Assembly: GCA_934045075.1 (NCBI GenBank)
Contig: OW203744.1
Location: 1,178,001-1,242,000 of the forward strand
Reading direction: 5' to 3'
DNA length: 64,000 nt
Source of the DNA: Yponomeuta sedellus
Taxonomy: Eukaryota > Arthropoda > Insecta > Lepidoptera > Yponomeutidae
Part shown: positions 43,015-53,012 of the stretch, piece by piece
Numbering within the stretch: position 1 is the first letter of the stretch
Layout of the letters: every line of letters starts with the position of its first letter
Program-made: the position numbers and the translations under genes
The notes under the pieces: generated by a model
What the model saw: the letters and a program-made list of their open reading frames with translations, nothing else
What the model was told of the DNA's origin: nothing
The model's database searches: none

Positions 43015-45243
43015 ATGACAAAGTCACTGCAATGTTTTCTAATTCTTTTAACGATCGTAAATCTTTCATTGCAAAAGCCGAAAACCAGTCAGTACGACAG
43101 CGACATTAAAACATTATTACAAGAAATAGAAAAAATATACCAACAAAATAAAAATGTGAAACAAAGTTCTGAACAACATCAACTATTGGGGAACATAGGC
43201 CACATCCAAAGAAGATTTAGTCATCTTGCTGAAAACGCTCCTGTAATTTCCAGCAAACAGTTAATCAAAGAGATGCGACTTAAAGCACCACAATACAATA
43301 TTCGAAATGAATACGACGGGTACATGAAACGAAGTAAATTAAGCAGCAAAAATCTCCATAGTAGTTTAGGTCCCGATTCCTTGACGGAACTCACAGAGAG
43401 AGGAGTCAGATGTAATTGCCAGGGGCAAGGACTTCAACTAAGATGTGGATGTGGACGCGGGCAGCAGAGGATAGCGACAGATACTCCTGTACTAGAGGAA
43501 GAACTAAGTAGGGCTCTAAGAGATTTCGTAAACGATGACGATGACGTAAGGTGTCAATTGAGATGCGGCTGTCGAGGAGGAGGCAAACTCTTGCGTTGTG
43601 GATGCGGTTGCGTTAAGCAAATCAAAAGTTTGAGAGACATCGACGAATACGAGAATGATTTCCGGTGTGGCTGCAAAGGAAAATATGGCCTACTTCGATG
43701 TAGTTGCAGTAAATACAGAGATGACATGAGCGCCATAAACGCAGATTACGAATTGGCAAGACTATACGAAGACAACGAAGATAGAACATCATATCTCCCA
43801 GCCGCTTATGACCAAGGAAACATTAATGACATTGTAAGATGTGGCTGCAGAGGTCAGAGAGGTATCCTTCGATGCGGATGCAGTCGTGGACGAAATGACA
43901 AAAACACAGTGGATGAACCAGTATTGGAAGAAGAACTAACCAGAGCTGTTAGTCTTGTAAACAATTATGAAGTAGAAATTACCGAGCTAAAATGCAGCTG
44001 CCGAGGAAGTGACAATGTATTACGTTGTGGGTGTGGAAGAGGTAGATTAAACGACCTAAGATGTCGGTGCAGAGGTAAATATGGTCAGCTTCGATGTGGA
44101 TGCAATAAAACAAGATTATTGGATGACAACAGAGTCAATCAGCTTGAACGTTTAAATGATGACTTGGAACGTTTAGTTGACGACGAAGAATTTAGCTCGC
44201 CATCAAATGTAAGATGTGGCTGCAGAGGTAAAATAGGTAACCTTCGATGTGGTTGCAGTCTTGGAAGCGATAATAAAGATATAGTAGACGCACCGGCATT
44301 AGTTAATGAACTAACTGAGGCTATAAACATTGTGGACGGTTATAACGCCGGCAGTTCAAGTTTTAGGTGCGGCTGTCGTGGTAAAGGCAATGTCTTGCGT
44401 TGTGGATGCGTAAAGGGTACAGCAAACGTAGACCGTGCCAGCAACAATCTGCGATGTGGATGCAGAGGTAAGCAGGGTATTTTGAGATGTGGATGCAGTA
44501 AAACCAGATCGTTTCAGGTGAACAAAGAGGCAAGTGAACGTGAAAATTATTTATACCAACTGCTATCGGGATACAAAAACTTGGATCTGCTCCACATAAA
44601 GAATGAAAAGGAAGTGACAGTGTGTCGAAATGGGCAATGTAGGGCCCAACCAATATTGGACACTCATCATGAAATCGATGGCAGAAGAGAGATGATCCAA
44701 GAAATGACCTTCAACGACTTCCTAAATTATTTCGTACATATGGATAAAAATGTGCTGCAAGCAGTGAGGAGTTATATATACAACAAAAAGGAAGCCAATC
44801 CGCCATTTCTACCGGAATTCGTCAACTCTACACAGAAGAAAGACATCGAATCCCTAAGAACCGAAGTAAAACGAAAACATTTAAGCAAACTGCGGCCTCT
44901 TAAAGTAGAAAAACTACTGGAACGCATTTTCTTCGGCAATAATGTTATTCAAAGCGTGAGACCGCACACGCTGCCGGACCAGAAGGCTGTCTATATTCCA
45001 AAAGCCTTGTACAATCTGATAGACCGCACAAAGAACGATAGAACTCTACGGACGGCAGAACGAAAGTTCCCGTTGACCAAACAGCAGGTGAAAAAAAAAA
45101 TCGCTCAAGGATACCGGATAGGAAATGAAAAAAACAAGCCACGGAATCAAATATTTTGGCGACGTCACGTCTTGAATCATCACAAGAATTACGGAGTACC
45201 CTTTGAGATGGAAGTGGAAGGCCTAGGTCAACTTAATTTATGA
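43015..45243 (+). CDS. Secreted cysteine-repeat protein (nine RCGC modules), family unknown
   Basis: An intact single-exon ORF of 742 residues. Residues 1-20 (MTKSLQCFLILLTIVNLSLQ) are a signal peptide. Residues 21-131 are charged and probably helical. Residues 132-494 hold nine modules RC-x-C-[RK]-G-x-x-x-x-L-RC-[GS]-C, separated by acidic linkers. By my count about 38 of the 40 mature cysteines sit there. Residues 495-742 are basic, with one extra CRNGQC pair and the ending NYGVPFEMEVEGLGQLNL. Linkers alternate so that modules 1/4/7, 2/5/8 and 3/6/9 correspond. I do not recognise the family. Paired Cys-x-Cys spacing resembles metal-binding or densely cross-linked extracellular proteins, but this is inference. 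The start was chosen as the first ATG giving a signal peptide. No transposon motif is present. Confidence 0.85.
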   Translation: MTKSLQCFLILLTIVNLSLQKPKTSQYDSDIKTLLQEIEKIYQQNKNVKQSSEQHQLLGNIGHIQRRFSHLAENAPVISSKQLIKEMRLKAPQYNIRNEYDGYMKRSKLSSKNLHSSLGPDSLTELTERGVRCNCQGQGLQLRCGCGRGQQRIATDTPVLEEELSRALRDFVNDDDDVRCQLRCGCRGGGKLLRCGCGCVKQIKSLRDIDEYENDFRCGCKGKYGLLRCSCSKYRDDMSAINADYELARLYEDNEDRTSYLPAAYDQGNINDIVRCGCRGQRGILRCGCSRGRNDKNTVDEPVLEEELTRAVSLVNNYEVEITELKCSCRGSDNVLRCGCGRGRLNDLRCRCRGKYGQLRCGCNKTRLLDDNRVNQLERLNDDLERLVDDEEFSSPSNVRCGCRGKIGNLRCGCSLGSDNKDIVDAPALVNELTEAINIVDGYNAGSSSFRCGCRGKGNVLRCGCVKGTANVDRASNNLRCGCRGKQGILRCGCSKTRSFQVNKEASERENYLYQLLSGYKNLDLLHIKNEKEVTVCRNGQCRAQPILDTHHEIDGRREMIQEMTFNDFLNYFVHMDKNVLQAVRSYIYNKKEANPPFLPEFVNSTQKKDIESLRTEVKRKHLSKLRPLKVEKLLERIFFGNNVIQSVRPHTLPDQKAVYIPKALYNLIDRTKNDRTLRTAERKFPLTKQQVKKKIAQGYRIGNEKNKPRNQIFWRRHVLNHHKNYGVPFEMEVEGLGQLNL
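43408..44496 (+). repeat. Coding tandem repeat: nine cysteine modules in three blocks of three
   Basis: Modules begin near residues 132, 180, 221, 278, 328, 350, 401, 451 and 480. After modules 1, 4 and 7 comes a related linker (TPVLEEELSRAL, EPVLEEELTRAV, APALVNELTEAI). After modules 3, 6 and 9 comes an Asn/Leu/Tyr-rich linker (ELARLYED, LERLNDDLERLV, NYLYQLLSGY). Modules 2, 5 and 8 have short spacers. This implies triplication of a three-module unit. Start positions are counted by hand and may be off by a few residues. Confidence 0.8.
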
Positions 45244-45378
45244 GCTGCACTTTAAAATCATTATGAAAAGTGGTTTAATTTTGGCCTATCAAATGAAATT
45301 AAATCTGTTAGTTTTATTCCTTACTAGCTGACCCACAAAACTTCGTAACAGTCGACTGTATAAATATTTCGTTTTTAT
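45244..45378. other. 3' flank of the cysteine-repeat gene
   Basis: Contains attaaa (about 45297) as a weak polyadenylation signal and a ttactagctgaccc scrap that resembles a Helitron terminus. Confidence 0.3.
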
Positions 45379-45597
45379 CTATAATATAAAAAGAATCGCT
45401 GAATGTGTCGCTAAGCGCAGATCTCGTGAGCAGCTGAACCGATTTCGATAATTCTTTTATTACAATATTCCTTGAAGTACGAGGATGGTTCTTAAGGAGA
45501 GAAAAATAAAAAACATTAAAAATCGACTGCTAGGCGGCATACCGCCTAACAGTCATTCTTAATTTTTTTTTTTCATGTTCGCGAGGTCAGCTAGTAT
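45379..45597 (+). mobile_element. Non-autonomous Helitron-like element
   Basis: Begins tctataatataaaaagaatc and ends gcgaggtcagctag before T. It shares cgctgaatgtgtcgctaagc and gtacgaggatggttctta with 4709-4851. Near the end a hairpin (actgctaggcggcat/accgcctaacagt) could be the 3' stem-loop. Confidence 0.55.
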
Positions 45598-45609
45598 ATA
45601 CATCCATAT

Positions 45610-46399
45610 ATAACTCCAAAAGGTATGAACATAAATGTGAGTAAGACGAAAGTGCTGGTCTTTGAAAAAGATGATCAAAAGACTGAGTGCAAGTTAACGA
45701 TTAGAGGCGAAAGAGTGGAACAAGTAAAAGAATTTGTCTATTTAGGGAGCCTGTTTACGAGGGATTGAATGTGTGAAGGTGATATAGAAAGAAGAGTAAA
45801 AGCGGGAAATTGTGTAAACGGTGCCTTGCACTCCATTGTGTGCAGCCGAAACATCTGCAAAAGAGCTAGATTGGCTATTCATAGTGGCGTGCTGGTCCCA
45901 ACACTTAGTATGTATGGTAGCGAGCGAGACTTGGGTGTGGCAAAAGAAGCAAGAAAGTAGAATTAATGCAGTAGAAATGAGGTCCTTGAGAAGTATGTGT
46001 AGTGTTACCTTGAATGACAGGATACGCAATAGTCTGATCCACAGCATTCTGTGGTCTGATCAGAGAACGTTGTGGACTGAAAGAGGATGTAGTGACTAGA
46101 ATTGAGAAAGGAATGTTGCGTTGGTTTGGTGTGGAGAGGAAGGAAGAAAGATTGACGAAACAAATATACATTGCGAATGTGAGTGGAAGGGTTGGTAAGG
46201 GTCGTCCCAGGCGGCATACATCGACCAGATAGGGGATGTATTAGCAAAGGGAAAGATAAAAAGTACCCGGAACCGGCGTGCGTGCATGCAACGACTTATG
46301 AACGTTGATGAAGCGAAGGTGATCTGTCAGGATCGTGGCAAGTGGCAGTCCCTGGTCTCTGCCTACCCCTCTGGGATACAGGTGTGAGGTTACGTATGT
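45610..46399 (+). pseudogene. LINE R: reverse-transcriptase C-terminus and 3' end
   Basis: Frames read INVSKTKVLVFEKDD, VEQVKEFVYLGSLFTRD, then ERRVKAGNCVNGALHSIVCS, RARLAIHSGVLVPTLSMYGS, then SRINAVEMRSLRSMCSVTLN and MLRWFGVERKEERLTKQIY. The final part runs GRVGKGRPRRHTSTR and ends VICQDRGKWQSLVSAYPSGI. The NxxKTKxxVFE, F-YLGS, R-AVEMRSLRxMCGV and GRPRR series is the thumb/C-terminal part of a common lepidopteran RTE-like LINE. Several stops and shifts show it is dead. Its 3' end seeds the R tails at 2890, 6836, 18515, 24895, 40570, 53425 and 55250. Confidence 0.75.
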
Positions 46400-46416
46400 A
46401 TGTGTATGTAACTCCA

Positions 46417-47320
46417 TTTTTTTTTTTTTTTTTTTCACCCAGGAGAAACCCCAATTACGGGTACCACCGGCTCGGGGGAGCACAGTGGTTATGTCGGACT
46501 CCCCGCCCTGAAAAGGGCGGTATACCGACTAAAACTCCTGGGGTGTTCCTCCGCACCGCAAAGGACGGGGCCACGGGAACGCTTGCGCACACTTCCGCGA
46601 CCCCGTCTGCGGGCGCCCTTTCGGGCACTCCTTCGGCGGCGCTTCTGCCCCGTCGGTGCTCGACGACGGGGCTAGAAAGCGCCGCATCTCTTCGTTGGAG
46701 CGCATAGGGGCCAAGTGCGTATGATCTTGGCCCCCATACGCCCCAACGCGCCGCCCCCTCCATCCCATCGCAAGCCGGTCGATGAGACGGGGAGGGCGGC
46801 GCACCTCCTCGTTGAGGCTCGTGGGGGCCCAAGCGTCCCGGTCCCCACACGCCCCACACGTGAGGCCCGTCACGTCGCCCACCAGCACTTCTCTGAAAGC
46901 AGAGAAGGCGGTGAGCGACCGCGCGGGCCCCCTCCGTGCCAGAAGGCACCCTCGGAACACGCAAGGGCGCCTTCCGGCCCGCCGTGATGGACGCGGAGAG
47001 TCCCCCGACCCTCCGCGTCCCGGCGGCCACTCTGGTCCGACTGGTACGAGGCGCGCGCGCTTCCGCGCAGCGGCGCCCCCCCCAGTCGGTCCTTCATTCG
47101 GTTGGTCGCCTGGGTCCCGCTCCACAAAGTGAAACAGGGCCCATGCGACCCCTCCCGCCAGATTTTTCGCCGCTGGCCAGCAAGATCCCATAAAGAGAAG
47201 TTACTGACCAGCGCCCAGGGTGCACCGGCCCTTGCCACTTACCCTTCCTACAGGTTCAAGATGAATCAGTAGGAACGGAAGCGGAAGGGCACACGGGAAG
47301 GTAATCTGGCATCGCACCCC
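46417..47320 (-). mobile_element. 5'-truncated LINE 3' end (GC-rich, poly-A), 17-bp TSD
   Basis: Flanked by a perfect duplication ATGTGTATGTAACTCCA (46400-46416, 47321-47337). On the minus strand it ends ggggtttctcctgggtg plus a run of A (the T-run at 46417-46435). The 900 bp is strongly GC-rich, unlike its surroundings. Minus-strand frames of up to 220 codons are open only because of the GC bias and show no domain, so this is probably 3' untranslated sequence. The end resembles that of R1-clade elements of moths, but the clade is uncertain. Confidence 0.8.
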
Positions 47321-47528
47321 ATGTGTATGTAACTCCAACTCCAACTAGAGTTAACCCCCGTCGAGAGACCAAAGCCTGAGCCTCTCTGACGGAAGCGGCA
47401 CTACTCGAGTTGATGGTGGGTGGGGTGATGTAACTGATGTCTGAGTCTGACGTTATGTGCAGTGTGACCAGATTCAGGATTTTAATACTTAGTCGTATAA
47501 TTTATCGACTTTTCCGTTCCGAGCTAAG

Positions 47529-50500
47529 TAGGAGTGATCGTTGCAAAGACGAAGCGTTTTATAAGACCGTTTTGTGTTCCGCGACGATAGGACCGTTTTT
47601 CGTTTCATTCTAAAGCAGTGCCAGCGACTATAAAGCAGTGCCAGCGTTTGTTCGTCGCGAAACCAGTCCTTAGATTGTTTCACGCGGATATGTCCTTTAA
47701 TAGTATGTTAATAGAGCCTAGAACGTAATGAGATCATTGCGACGACGTCGTCGGCTTCTTTCTCGTTCCGTTCGTTTTGGTCTGTGATACAATAAAGTAA
47801 TCTTTATGTCTATGAGTATACAGTCGAATATCGTGTAAAACAACTTGTTTTTTCCGATGTTTCGTGATTTCGTCTCGTTCGCAAAGCGGTGGTGAAGGTC
47901 ATTGCTGTGCTGTGTATCTTAATGTCGTTGGTATAGCGTCTAAGGTCGTTTAGCAATAAATGGCATGGCAACGAGTCGCGACGCTCGCTCGCTCGATCGC
48001 GCAGCTCGTGGGTGAGGGTTATTGTTTACATTTTTCCAGTTTGAATGAATATATCAATGCTACTTACTGATTGTGAATGTTAATTATTGTAATTTGGTAT
48101 TTATTTTTTACTCAAGTTAAAGTTTAGTTTTAATGTTGGACTACTTGAAGACTAATTCCATTAGAATGTAAATAGTACCTACTTATTCATAATGTTAGCT
48201 CCGCGTAAAAATGCTAGTGTTTTGTGGTCGTATTATGACAAGGATGTTATTAATAAGAAAGCTCAGTGTCATTTGTGCCAAGAAAAATTAAGTTACAAAT
48301 CTACTACAGCAAATCTCAGAAATCACTTACAACGAAAGCATATTGGGACATACACATCATTGATTGAGGAAGAAAACCCAGGAACTAACTAGCAGTCGCA
48401 TTGAAGAAGTCCGTGACTTAGCACAACCTTCGACTTCCAGCGACGCTACTACTGCTACTCAAAGAGACCAAATAGTATTACCTCCTCCAACAAAAAAGAG
48501 TCGCAAAATTGATGCCTTTATTCATAAAAAGATTAGCTGTGAGCAAAAAAAAAAAATTGATCAAGACCTGTTGGATTTATGTGTGGACAGTTTTCACCCG
48601 TTTTCTATTGTCGAAGAAAGAAGTTTTATCAAGTTTTGCCGGTGGATACCAGGTTATAAATTACCTACTAGAAAAACCTTATCAAATTCCCTGCTTGATG
48701 AGACTTACCTTAAAGTTGAAAAAGAAATTAAGTCACAAGTGACGAGTGAAGTACATTCAATTTGTTTGACTACAGATTTGTGGACTTCTCGGAGCACAGA
48801 GAGCTATATCGCTGTTACCGGCCATTACCTCACGAACGACTTTAAATTAAAAACTGTATTATTAGGATGTTGCTATTTCTCTGGCAATCACACCTCTCAA
48901 AACATTGCATCTGAAATAAGTGCTATTTTGGATCAGTGGGGCATAACTGGAAAAGTTAACTTCGTTGTTTCTGATAATGGAGCTAATGTTGTCAAAGCCA
49001 TTAAAGAAATGTTGGGGTTAAAGCATTTTGGTTGTTTCGCACACACTCTGAACCTAATTGTAGAAGATGCATTAAAACACTGCAAAGAAAAAATAGACAA
49101 GGTAAGAAGAATCGTGACCCATTACAAAAAAAGCACCGTATCGGCAGAGCGTTTGGCTAAGTATCAATTACACCAAAACACTCAACCTAAGCATCTCATC
49201 CAAAACGTGGACACGAGGTGGAATTCCACTTTTTATATGTTGAGTAGATTCGTGGAGTTAAAGGAAGCAGTGCGTTCTACAATGGCTCTGGTCGATCGGG
49301 ACTTGCCACAAATAACGGCAGAAGACTGGATCATGTTCGAAGAACTAATCGTTATTTTGCGTCCATTTGAAGAGCTCACAAGATCTATGAGCGGCGAAAA
49401 GTATTTAACTGCGAGTTCTATTATAGTACTGACAAGATGTCTTAAAGAGGCATTAAATATTACTATCGAAAAAACAAATTCAGAGACAGTCAGTGATATT
49501 GCTATATTGTTGAAAGCCGGTGTAACGGATCGACTTAAGAATATTGAACAGAGCAGAACCTTGTCTCTGTGTACATTCTTGGACCCGAGATTCAAGATGC
49601 AGGCTTTCGAAGAACAAAGTGAAGCCACGAGAACGAAAGAGCACGTTAAGAAGCTTTTGGCAGAGGTTATAAGCAGAGATGAGAGATCAGAGTCAACAAA
49701 TGCCGAACAAAACCGAGAGCTGCAGCTGCAGGCTGATGGCCCCGATGACGACCTGAGCCCATGGTCAATTTTTGACAAATTACTTGGGCAACCTACCACG
49801 CAAGGAACTCCACTATCCCGGGCAATCAAGGAAATTGACATGTATTTGTCAGATGAGAGATTGCCTCGCAAAAATTCTGCTGGTGGCTGGAATTGTCCGT
49901 TAGAGTGGTGGAGGAATCATCGTGCAGTTTACCCAAATTTATCAAAAGTATATATCCGCCAGTGTAACATTGTGGCAACATCCGTCCCCTGCGAACGGAT
50001 GTTCTCGAAATCGGGGTTAATAATCAACCAACGCCGGACAAGATTAACTACTAAAAAAGTAGAGAAGCTTATGTTTTTGAATGTCAACATGTCAGAGGAA
50101 CGCTTCAAATTGTAAATATGTATCTACCAATTAGACTAAAAATAGTAGAAAAAACGAATCAGACATTAGCATAGTTACCCAAAGAAAAAGAAGAAACGAA
50201 AGCAAAAAATTAAAAAAAAAAAAAATAACTTATAAAAATAAATACAAAAACTAAATAGAAAAAAACTTAATTACCTATATAAAAAATGTAAAATAAAAAT
50301 AACTATAAATATGTAAAACAAACACAAATTATATACATAAAATGAACTTATAAATAAGCCTGGTATTAACATAAATACCAGCCAGTCCTAAGCCTGGAAA
50401 ATTATGAAGGAAAGTTCATTAATTTAAAGAAAAAAATATTGAAATCGAACGAAAAACGTTAACTAGTCCTCAACCTCATTCCGCAACCTTTTCTTTTACT

Positions 50501-50684
50501 AGTCTTCGAGACGAATGTCGACGAGACGAAACGAGAGTTTCTCTCGTTTGACCGTCCTCTGCGCGTTGCTCGTTCGCATACAATGAAACCAGTTGCGAAC
50601 GAGGACCGTTTCGAGGACCTGTTTTCGTTCCAGAAAAAACGGTTGCGTTTCGTCGTCGAAAAATCGGACAACGACCCACTCCTA
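47529..50684 (+). mobile_element. Near-complete hAT transposon, 3156 bp, 8-bp TSD
   Basis: Ends are TAGGAGTGATCGTTG on the left and the complement of TAGGAGTGGGTCGTTG on the right. GAGCTAAG flanks it exactly (47521-47528, 50685-50692). The empty site is at 51089-51096 in the neighbouring duplicate. It encodes a BED finger and a transposase, broken by one frameshift. A long 5' leader (47529-48191) and an AT-rich 3' part (50116-50450) complete it. Confidence 0.93.
48192..50115 (+). pseudogene. hAT transposase with BED zinc finger, one frameshift
   Basis: The first frame (48192-48392) is a BED finger: VLWSYYDKDVINKKAQCHLC then TANLRNHLQRKH (Cys2, His-x4-His). The second frame (from about 48364 to 50115) has the RNase H-like core: LTTDLWTSRS (first Asp), VVSDNGANVVKA (second Asp), HFGCFAHTLNLIVEDAL, NVDTRWNSTFYML. 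It ends with the hAT dimerisation region, WWRNHRAVYPNLSKVY and VPCERMFSKSG, INQRRTRLTTKKVEKLMFLN. The enzyme cuts and pastes the element. A single-base shift in or near the A-run at about 48373-48377 separates finger from core. This could be inactivation or a homopolymer reading error. Total length (about 640 residues) is normal for hAT/ZBED-type transposases. Confidence 0.9.
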
Positions 50685-51477
50685 GAGCTAAGTATTATTT
50701 GTAGGTAGATTGGCGGAAGTATATTTTGGATAAAAAGTGATATCGATAGTCCCAGCGAACATTGATGTTCAGAGAATTACCAGGATTTAGTCTAGATATT
50801 TCATTGCGATGCTTTCTTCGGGGTGGTCACGTTATAAAGATGACCACTAGGTAGGTACGCCGCTACTAGCAAAGCCGCCACTCCGGCTTAGAAAAAGGGA
50901 CGGTGGTAGCAATGGGACGGTGAAGGGACGGTCGTAAAATAAAAAGGACGGAAAACCGTCCCTTTTAGGACGGTGTGGCAACGCTGGGTGGGGTGATGTA
51001 ACTGATGTCTGAGTCTGACGTTATGTGCAGTGTGACCAGATTCAGGATTTTAATACTTAGTCGTATAATTTATCGACTTTTCCGTTCCGAGCTAAGTATT
51101 ATTTGTACGTAGATTGGCGGAAGTATATTTTGGATAAAAAGTGATATCGATAGTCCCAGCGAACATTGATGTTCAGAGAATTACCAGGATTTAGTCTAGA
51201 TATTTCATTGCGATGCTTTCTTCGGGGTGGTCACGTTATAAAGATGACCAGTAGGTAGGTACGCCGCTACTAGCAAAGCATGCAGTGCGAAACGCCAAAA
51301 TAGATCAACATCTATAAAATAACATGAAGATACTGAAAACCATAAAGCAAAAACTTACAGGGCAGTCAAAAGTAAGCATAACGTGTTATAACTAATTAGC
51401 ACTATGGTACCTAAAGTCAAGAAGTTCTGAGATGTTTGAATTATTGGATTATCAAAACTGTCTAACGATTGTTTTAG

Positions 51478-51820
51478 CCAGAGGTCGCGGGTTCGAATCT
51501 CGGCATGGGTGGAATTTAAAGCCTCTAAATAGGTTTGTTTGCTTTCAGTTTCATACTTTTTTCAAACGTACCACTGAAAACGAACTCAAGAAAGCTGAGC
51601 TGCGATTATGCAGTTTTCTTTCAGAACACTACATCCCTCTTAGAGCTATGGAGCATCTTAGTAAAATTCTAGTGAAAGGTTTTCCTGACTTCAACATTCC
51701 AAAAGAAATTGCGTGCTAGAGAACCAAAGAAGCTGCTATAACTTATAGGGTTTTCGGACCCGATTCTGAAAAAGGGATGATTGAAGAAATACTTTGTAAA
51801 CATTATTTCAATTAATCGAC
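51478..51820 (+). pseudogene. Family A scrap followed by a second hAT-like transposase fragment
   Basis: 51478-51538 is family A from cagaggtcgcgggttcgaat to gcctctaaataggtt. Immediately after, a frame reads ENELKKAELRLCSFLSEHYI then LRAMEHLSKILVKGFPDFNI and PKEIAC, with RTKEAAITYRVFGPDSEKGM in the next frame or after one stop. The pattern AEL-L-FL-EHN-P-x-MDHL, then FPDS-I-KxI then RTKA is known from N-terminal parts of hAT-type transposases. Unrelated in sequence to the element at 47529. Confidence 0.5.
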
Positions 51821-53012
51821 GTAAGTTCAAAATGCTACCACAGTTAAAGTATTAGCGTTAGTAAACAAATACTTCTCTGAATGCAAATGTACAGTACAAA
51901 CCAATGAGATAAGAATATTCTTTATTGTACACCAGAGCACCTATTATAAAACATGTAAAGATACAAAGTAAAATTGGCGGCCTTATAGCTAAAAGCAATT
52001 TCTTCCAGACAACCTTACGACGGAAAGTTGCTGAAGGAAATTAGAGACGGGCAGTCGGTGCAAATATGAATATATTTATACACTACTTATATAAATAACA
52101 ATATACCTACATAAACAGTTACATACATGATAGTTATGATAAACTTACATAAATACGTTATAATAACAATCAACACGATGAGGAAATAAATACAATATTG
52201 TGTACCTATATTGAGACATACGGGAATCCAATCTCATTAATTCAAGTTGCGAGACCGCAAATTATTTATTTAATACTTTGTCATCAAGGTTATCCGAATT
52301 AGGTTTAGTCATAAAAAACGGGATGGGTGTTTATCACTCTGCGGCATTACGTGTTAGCCATGCTTGCAAAATACTGCCTAGAATTTTAGAACTGATAGTA
52401 AAAGAAATATATTATGGCAGTTTCAAAGTAGCCACGATCACAGAGAACCTCACAGAGTTCACGGGCTTAGATGGTACGGTCATATGATAAGACGTGAGGA
52501 AAATCATGTTGTCTAAAACGCCATACGGATTGCAAAGATCAAAAGAGGCTGAGAACGTCCATAAACTACCTGGTGGTCCACGGTAGGAAAGGACAGAGCA
52601 AGCCCATATGAGAAAACGGATAACCCAGGACAGAAAATCCTGGAGTAAAAGAAAGAGTTGAAGTAAAAAAAAGGACAAAGAAGAAGAATAGAAGTATACG
52701 GATATTTTTCTTCGAAGAGAATTTGAAGTTCCAAAAGTTCACTCTGAACAACATTGATTATCGAGTCATAATTACTCATTATGATGCATGTGTATTAGAA
52801 CAATCAAAATTTATTGTGATGATTGGATGAATAAAACCTGTTAAACCAGCAGTACTTTTATTCGTATATTTTTACTATGCACGTTGGTATATTTCAGTAT
52901 TTTTTGAGGTGCTTCGGTTTTTCGTAAAATTTAATCTGGTCACACTGGTTTTGCGGATTGTTTTGGTCAGCAGGCAGAATTATTTCTTGGAAATATTTAC
53001 ATAATTTAAAAA
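51821..53012. other. Spacer with a degenerate LINE scrap
   Basis: AT-rich. At about 52465-52640 broken frames resemble a LINE C-terminus (lrwyGHmirrE-like, then k-kr-rPxttWW). The region before KXD1 (52880-53012) has no clear TATA box. Confidence 0.35.

Larger units (their letters stand above)
47417..51279. repeat. 295-bp host segment in tandem, left copy split by a hAT
   Basis: Copy 1 is 47417-47528 plus 50693-50875 and copy 2 is 50985-51279, identical at all but a couple of positions (for example ttgtaggtag versus ttgtacgtag). The 109-bp spacer 50876-50984 is built from GGGACGG iterations. Copy 2 retains the uninterrupted hAT target. The nature of the 295-bp segment is unknown. Confidence 0.85.

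Noticed and set aside
45742..46287. Minus-strand ORFs of 60-100 codons
   Set aside because: Antisense of the LINE R reverse-transcriptase remnant, which has recognisable motifs on the plus strand.
46455..47191. Overlapping 190-220-codon minus-strand ORFs
   Set aside because: They lie in the GC-rich LINE tail with poly-A and target duplication; low-complexity Arg/Gly/Pro composition and open in several frames at once.
49233..49871. 212-codon minus-strand ORF
   Set aside because: Antisense shadow of the hAT transposase.
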